A stretch of DNA of 64,000 nt from Sarocladium kiliense (taxonomy: Eukaryota > Ascomycota > Sordariomycetes > Hypocreales > Sarocladiaceae), in NCBI GenBank assembly GCA_030734395.1, contig JAUZTG010000013.1:248001-312000 (forward strand). Direction: 5' to 3'. The notes under the pieces were generated by a model. It made no database searches. It was not told the DNA's origin and saw only the letters and a list, made by a program, of their open reading frames with translations. Each line of letters begins with the position of its first letter. The stretch's first letter is position 1. The position numbers were made by a program, and so were the translations under genes. This document shows positions 58,298 through 64,000 of the stretch, piece after piece.

Positions 58298-59306
58298 TCA
58301 GTTTAGCCCAGAAGCCCAAGCCCGGAACTCAGCCACCAAGTCCCGTCCACCCCTGATCGTCTTGTCGTCGTACTCGTAGTCAGTGACAGCGACACCTCCT
58401 TCCAATTGGCATATCGTGAACTCCACCAACTCTGGCGCGTACTTCTCGGGCACCTGTTTTGCCCACCAGGAGGAGAGAGACTCCCTCTGTACCGACGTCA
58501 CCGTGACCTTCTTCCCCGTGGCAGTCTCTATAGCTGCTCTCACGTCTTCCGAGCTGTATAGCCGTGGCCCAAAGATCTTGACATCATCGGCTGCAACGGC
58601 ACCAGCATCATCAAGCAAGATCTTTGCACAATGACTGGCAATGTCGTGGACGCTCACCTGGGCAGGTGTGAGCAGTGGGGGTATTGCACAAGACCTGAGC
58701 TTGGAACGTACCATGGGTATTTGCCAGTCTGCAGGAGAGAGATAGGATTCGAAAGTATCGGCACCACTTTGTACAGCCATCAGGGCCGGTTTCCAAGTGT
58801 TATAGAAGGTGCACGGGCGGATGATGAACGTCCGAGGAGCCACGCCTCGAAGCACACTGTCGGTGATAGAGTTGATGCGCAAGATCCCCTGTCGTGTACA
58901 CAATCCAAGTAAGCATGGCACGTATATAGCACGGTTGATTGGTACTCACAACTCCATCAAATTGGGACGCAAGAGCCGATTGAGAGATCAACCTCTTCAC
59001 GGTTTTGGCGCGCTCGATTGCCTGCTTGACGTTGTTCGCTGCCCGAATCGCAAACTCATCAGTGTCGGATCCATCAACGACCATCGGAGGGACGTAGAGG
59101 ACAGCCTCAGAAGACCCGAAGGAGAGTTCTCCGGACCCAACATCCCCACGAACAGCCGCGAAGCGAGAGTTCTTCCTGAACTCCTCGGGCGCCTTGTCGA
59201 CATTCCGGTAGATGGCCCGAATTGTAGGCTGAGAGGGAGAAGCGAGGAGTTTGCGAATGGTAGCGTGACCAACGCTACTGGAAGCTGGGACAATAGTGAT
59301 CTCCAT
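58298..59306 (-). CDS. NmrA-like / NAD(P)-binding Rossmann protein
   Basis: Exons are 59306-58950, 58888-58712 and 58657-58298 (297 aa). The protein has the NmrA-like layout: an N-terminal dinucleotide fold, FAVRGD-like turn (FAAVRGDV), IERAKTVKRLISQSALAS and RPCTFYNTWKPAL. The 54-nt second intron (donor GTACGT, acceptor CTGCCCAG) is a multiple of three and stop-free; removing it gives DWQIPMVSVHDIASHCAKIL, which fits the family, whereas retention inserts 18 odd residues. The usual GATGxxG at the N-terminus is replaced by PASSSVGHA, so cofactor binding may be weak. Such proteins are redox sensors or atypical reductases. Substrate and role are unknown. Confidence 0.82.
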
Positions 59307-59907
59307 GATGAATAGGAAGTAGTGAGCAGTGGGTTTGAAGGATACTGGGATTTCACATTCCATCACGCCTGGCCACTCAGGGTACTTATACCCGTTGGAT
59401 CGCTACGCATCTTGCTCGGCGCGAATCTGTAAACCCACATCGCTGATTCTGATTACCAAGAAGCTGTCCTGAGCAGCTCCGAGTTCTTGTTTATGAACTG
59501 GGAATGTCAGCCTCTTGCAGCTCCAAGAGCTAGAAGTATGGATCTTCGCCCAGTGCCGGATGTGGCCACCAGAATCCTTGTCAGCCATGTGCATGTTTAG
59601 CGTCGCGCTTACCATTTTCACCTTGAAGGACCTGGTCATCAGTACCAAAGGAGGGGAGGGAACCTTGTAAAGTGGACTGGACCATACATAATGGCGTTGT
59701 CACATCGACTCGCCAATGCGGTTCCGAGGTCCTGAGAAAATAGAAAGGAGTTGATCGTTTGAGAATGCTAGGATCCCTGACTGGTGTGCAATAGAGTTGC
59801 ATTGAAACTCCCACAACTAGCGAGTATCGTGACTATCCTGCCGGCTTTTGCGAGCGGGCTCTCCTAACCCACGTGAGCCAGGCGAAGCCTTGGTGAGTTC
59901 ACACTCC
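59307..59907. other. Intergenic region
   Basis: This 601-bp region is the promoter of the NmrA-like gene and the 3' flank of the polyamine oxidase gene. No gene or repeat was recognised. Confidence 0.5.
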
Positions 59908-61807
59908 TCATTGCGACTTCTTTGTTCGATCTGTTTCCACTTCCAAGTTATTCCAGCCATTCCGGATGCTGTACTCCTCCTTTTCAGTCGTGCCATGCAG
60001 AGTCTCATATCGGGTCATCTCGCCACAGCCATCCTTCCCGTGCTTCTCAGACACAGCCTCGAGGCAATCTCCCTGAATGAGGCCCGCTAAACGATTGCCC
60101 GCTTCTACACCCTCCAAAAGAGCTCCCTGCATATAGCCAAAGTAGGAGGCGCTTGTGTGCTCACCAGCAAACCAAAGGCGGTCCACATTCGCTCGCAGGT
60201 TTTGGTGCTGCTCCAGTGTGGTTCCAGCTGGCCAGCATGAGAAGGAACCATACGCCCAGGGTGTTGAACCCCAACGAGGATATTGAAATGCAGTCGGCTC
60301 AGGGATCTCGACATCCGGAAACATGTTGCGCAAAACTTCGAGGGCTTCGGCTTGGGCTTCTTCTTCTTCCATGCGCTCCACACGCAGTGCTTCGCGCTCA
60401 GTGACGGTTACAAACATCGCATGTGAACCTGGAAAGAAGCCTTCTTTGTCCAGGGATTGCCAGATAGGGTACCAGCCTCGCTGGATTGGATCAGCATATA
60501 GGAAGAATTCTGTTTCCTTGGGCCACCATGTCTCGTTGAATTGGAAGAACATCTTGGTATACGTCCCCATCAAGAAGGACTCAATCGCGACATCCTTCCA
60601 CTCAGGCAAAGGGGGTTCAAAGGTGACCACCCCTTGTTGCAGAACGCCGAGAGAGAAGGTGAGAACAGCGTAGTCAGCCTCGACACAGGACCCGTCCTTG
60701 TTCGTCACAATAACACCGTCCTTGGAGTAGGAGATTTTGTCGACGATGGTGTTAAGAAGAAGACGAGGGTCGTCCTTTTCAAGGAACTCGCTCGCTTCGC
60801 CCTTGATCCATGTGTTGTGACCACGCTGATCTACTACGAAGTTGTTCTCCTCGCTAAACTGCAGGAAGGTGAAGTTGGAAACCGCCGTGTTAAACACAAG
60901 AGACGTCTCTTCAGGTGTGTATGCCTGTTCGCCATCATACAGCCACCATTCGACGGCATCTGCTGCTTGAGGATACTGGCGCTGCTCTGGTTTCCAATCA
61001 ACAAGCGCAAGACCCTGGCGCAGCGTACGGTCTTGTATATTGTCGCTGAGAAGCTCGCCGGCTTCGGACCCTATTCTCTCAAGAGCATCCTCAAAAGCCG
61101 TGATCTCGGCAGTAAAGTCGACTTCTCCAGACTCATTGTAGGTCAAGATTGCCTCAAAATCAGACGGTGTGTTCGTAATGTTCCATTTCTTCTCCTAAGC
61201 ACAGTGAGTTTGAGCTGGCGGTAATGAAATTGAGGTAGAGGAGCCTGGGAATTGTCCTACCAGCGTCCAGATGGGATTTTCTGAACATACACAGTGATTA
61301 GCAGTGTATGAGACGAAGCTGGAGACCCGACATACCTGGGCCCTCAGCCTTGCCTAAGCCCTGAACCCAATTGGCGCCATACTCTACGAGGAGCGGCTTT
61401 CCATCCTGGCCGCGACCAAAGTTTTCGTGATGGACCCTGCCACCAATCTCATCTTTGTACTCGACAATGATGAAATCAGTTACGTTTGCATCAGTTAGGG
61501 TGCGCTGTGTGAGCCTAATTAGACCACTGCCTTCCTAGACAGAATGTAGTATGATGCTCCTCACAGCAGCTATAATCCCCGTGATGCCTGCACCACTGCC
61601 TCCTATGTTAGTGAACTTCTTATTGTAAGCGACGTCGAAAGCTTACAGAATGGCAACTTTAGTCTTCTTGCAGACGACATCATCGTTCTCAGACGATTCG
61701 TCCCTAGAACGAGGGACAGCGGCAGTACTACCAATGGCCAACGCCAGGACAATGACAGCCGTAAACGAGGTGGCCGAAGTCAGCCTGTGAAGAGCGAGTG
61801 AGAACAT
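59908..61807 (-). CDS. Secreted flavin polyamine oxidase (amine oxidase family)
   Basis: This FAD enzyme oxidises spermine or spermidine derivatives, releasing hydrogen peroxide. Exons are 61807-61647, 61595-61565, 61504-61336, 61280-61261 and 61194-59908 (555 aa). The start at 61807 gives a signal peptide (MFSLALHRLTSATSFTAVIV then LALAIGSTAA); an earlier Met at 61864 would hide it. The FAD motif KVAILGAGITGIIAA is assembled across exons 1 and 2 (31 nt), and ENPIWTL is coded by a 20-nt exon 4. Later blocks are GANWVQGLGKAEGP, AVLTFSLGVLQQGVV, and LWFAGEHTSASYFGYMQGAL near the C-terminus. Several Asn-X-Ser/Thr sites fit secretion. There is no peroxisomal targeting tail, unlike intracellular fungal PAOs. 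Confidence 0.9.
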
Positions 61808-63279
61808 TATCTTATTGGTAGAGGAAGTAGGTTGCCAACCGAAAGCTCCAAAAGAGAGGATCATTGCAAGGCTTAAGTAGGAATAACGTGATAGGGAAAA
61901 TCACATAAGTTTGTAGAATTGACTTCATTCCTGACCGCGACGGGCCGTGTCTTGAAACAAGCGTTGATCTTCCGCGTCACTCAACAGGAACCAGTCATTG
62001 AGGCTAGAAAGTCCAATTTTAAGACAGACCGCGACTCTTGATTCAGAAGCTTCGCCACTATTCTTGGCATACATCTCAAGGAGGAAGCAGTAGGTCTAGG
62101 AGTGCGGCCGGAACCCGGTAGTCTGGTGTACCAATGCCTGTTCCCCGTCGACTGGAATCGGCCATAGGATACAGGAGTTGGGCATATAGCCTATCATGCT
62201 ATAACGTCCATCATCCTTTGCCCATTCGCTAACCTGAGTATCTGATTACAATGTCGTGGAGTTCACAGCCGAGGGCGCTGCAATGTGCTTCTATTGTGAG
62301 ACTGGCTGAGGCAACTGCGCATCAGAGCTCAGCTGAAACTGAGACCGTGGTCAGGTTTGCAGCGACGGCGCGGAGAAGCCTGCACTCTGTATGCAGATGG
62401 AAATCCCTTTGTCGCGCTGCCTTTGACTCCCGCAAGTACGAACGAGCTCCGCGTGCAGGTGGAGGTGCTCTTGTACTCATTCATGCGACTTGTGTTGAAT
62501 GATACACTGTCCGGTGTTCTGAATCAGTTCCGCTGGTCCAGCCCCCCACATCTGGTCCTTCAGGGATAGGTGGTATGCCCTTCATCGGAGATCTCGAGTT
62601 GCCTTACTTTTGAGCTCTCGGGGGCCCTAAGTGAGTCTCACAGCAACGTTTGCAAGCTTATGCAATACACCACGTCATCTTTGCTCGGTTTTAGGCATCC
62701 AGATGAACACTGGCACTGCCATCGAGCACGTGGGGCAAAGCTCGTAGACCCCCGAGCCCAAGCTAGAGAAGGCCTTCCACTCTGCCCGCTGACTTGGGCC
62801 TGATCGGCTGTAGCTTGCGAGGGAGAGCACTGCATAGAAAGTCAGTAGCCAATGCGACCGTGGAACGTGGAGAAGGGTGCTTTAGTATGGAGTAACCGCC
62901 TCCATCGATGCGAACGAGAGAGCCTGTTGTCCTCTGGCCCACACTGCCAACCATCCGATACGCCTAGAAGAGGCTTAGCTTCCGAGCCCATTACGACCGC
63001 AGGAGGAAATAACATGTGCTTCGATACATCATGCTTCTGACTCTCCGAGCTGTATTCCATCGCAAGGTGATAACTGAAAGAGACAAGATTAGCATCTAAG
63101 CGCCCATGAGCGTAATGCGCATCTTATATGTATATATATCCTCTGAAGTAGCAGCGCAATCCAAGCAAAAATATAAATGAGAAAGTGAAGATTGGTTTAC
63201 GGCTCAGTTTCCCCTTCTCACTTGTTACGCTATCTGCTTATCCAAACTACATCGGTTGCTGTCCGACTGCAAAGGCAGC
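61808..63279. other. 1.5-kb divergent intergenic region
   Basis: This region lies between the leftward polyamine oxidase gene and the rightward hydroxylase gene. A TA-rich patch (TATATGTATATATATCC near 63125) and AAAATATAAATGA near 63170 could be TATA elements for the hydroxylase. No coding frame of note was found. Confidence 0.5.
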
Positions 63280-64000
63280 ATGGCTACGAAACCACCAAAC
63301 CCGAGCGATTCGGTGATCTCAACATGGCGTCAGCAAGACAAAAGGCATTGGACTTGGCATCACTGGATGATCGAGACTCTCAACATACACCATACAAACA
63401 TCGACCAGAGCGTCCCGACATACCCAAAAACTAAGAAGCTGCCCTACATGAAGCAGTGGACACATCATGCATGGGTCCTGTTTTACTCAATCTCTTCGCT
63501 GGTCGTCCATCAGGTGTTGCTGGAAATGACAGGCTATAGAATTCCCAGTCGCTGGGTCATCGGAGCATATTACTTCACTGCTTTTCAGGTCATCTTGACC
63601 CAGGAAGTACATATCCTTCGTCGCTTCGCCCATACGTACGGATTTCTGGATGGCGACAAACACGAACGAGATGGGGTTCCTGATGTCGGAGTCAGTCGAG
63701 CAGTTGCCAGTTTGCTGAAAACATTAGGTTCTCGCACGGCTGTAACTATTTTGCTGACATACAACCCATCGGAGACCCCTTTTGATGCCATGGGCAACCT
63801 ATCTTGGTGGGCTTGGCTGTTCATGAAGATCGCCGCGTATGGAGTTGTGCTTGACTTCTGGTTTTACTGGTACCACAGAGTTATGCACGAAGTTCCATTT
63901 CTCTGGAAGTTCCATCGCAAACACCATCTGATCAAACACCCTGTACCGTTACTAACGGCATATGCCGATGACGAACAAGAGTTCTTTGACATGGTTGGCG
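63280..64000 (+). CDS. Fatty-acid hydroxylase / sterol desaturase family membrane protein (3' end outside window)
   Basis: This is a di-iron integral membrane oxygenase of the FA_hydroxylase superfamily, which includes C-4 methylsterol oxidase, C-5 sterol desaturase and sphingolipid hydroxylases. From the ATG at 63280 (MATKPPNPSDSVIST) the frame is open to the window edge without intron, 240 codons. Hydrophobic segments include AWVLFYSISSLVVHQVLLEM and WWAWLFMKIAAYGVVLDFWF. Two histidine boxes are visible, HRVMH in FWFYWYHRVMHEVPF and HRKHH in WKFHRKHHLIKHP; the third would lie downstream. The sequence before the boxes (VSRAVASLLKTLGSRTAVTI) does not match ERG25 or ERG3 closely, so I leave the substrate open. 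Earlier short frames in another phase at 63192-63434 are shadows. Confidence 0.87.
   Translation, partial: MATKPPNPSDSVISTWRQQDKRHWTWHHWMIETLNIHHTNIDQSVPTYPKTKKLPYMKQWTHHAWVLFYSISSLVVHQVLLEMTGYRIPSRWVIGAYYFTAFQVILTQEVHILRRFAHTYGFLDGDKHERDGVPDVGVSRAVASLLKTLGSRTAVTILLTYNPSETPFDAMGNLSWWAWLFMKIAAYGVVLDFWFYWYHRVMHEVPFLWKFHRKHHLIKHPVPLLTAYADDEQEFFDMVG

Noticed and set aside
61560..61660. Suspected frameshift at the FAD motif of the polyamine oxidase
   Set aside because: Using the distal acceptor (GGCAG at 61598-61596) restores KVAILGAGITG in frame, so no lesion is needed.

Overview
The window is nuclear DNA of a filamentous ascomycete (Pezizomycotina), most likely a dothideomycete. The evidence is about 20 protein genes with short introns (about 45-110 nt, GTNNGT donors and YAG acceptors), AzgA-type purine permease, GprH-type receptor, Zn2Cys6 factor, siderophore permease and ApsB/Mto1 genes. 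There is no operon structure. The species assignment is inference. I recognised no tRNA, rRNA, transposon or CRISPR.

Layout. 0-9 kb: glycogenin (-, cut by the left edge), a secreted M19 dipeptidase ending in HDEL (-), the rRNA-processing DEAD-box helicase DBP4 (-) and, divergent from it, a UCH37-type deubiquitinase (+). 9-26 kb: an AzgA purine permease (-), a fungal methyltransferase-like protein with an apparent one-base frameshift (+), a cAMP-receptor-like GPCR (-), a 5.3-kb stretch without genes and a Zn2Cys6 regulator (-). 26-37 kb: a His/Cys-rich small protein (+), an 865-aa proline-rich coiled-coil protein (-) and a ten-exon DUF6590 protein (+). 38-47 kb: a short-chain dehydrogenase (+), carnosine N-methyltransferase (-), arginase (+), a four-TM orphan protein (+) and a 74-aa hydrophilic protein (+). 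47-64 kb: a siderophore transporter (-) with two GATA sites of the SreA type upstream, the microtubule organiser ApsB/Mto1 (+), a DUF1479 protein (+), an NmrA-like protein (-), a secreted polyamine oxidase (-) and a fatty-acid-hydroxylase family protein (+, cut by the right edge).

Most genes are housekeeping or nutrient-uptake genes and do not form a biosynthetic cluster. Purine uptake (AzgA), arginase and polyamine oxidase share a nitrogen-salvage theme, but they are scattered and the link is only thematic. The most notable observations are the duplicated 12-bp GATA element upstream of the siderophore permease, six consecutive symmetric phase-1 exons coding a Tyr/Gly/Ser-rich region in the DUF6590 gene, an ER-retention tail on a secreted dipeptidase, and repeated microexons (14-37 nt). 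Exon coordinates were derived by hand from splice consensus, reading phase and family alignment recalled from knowledge; none was tested with transcripts.
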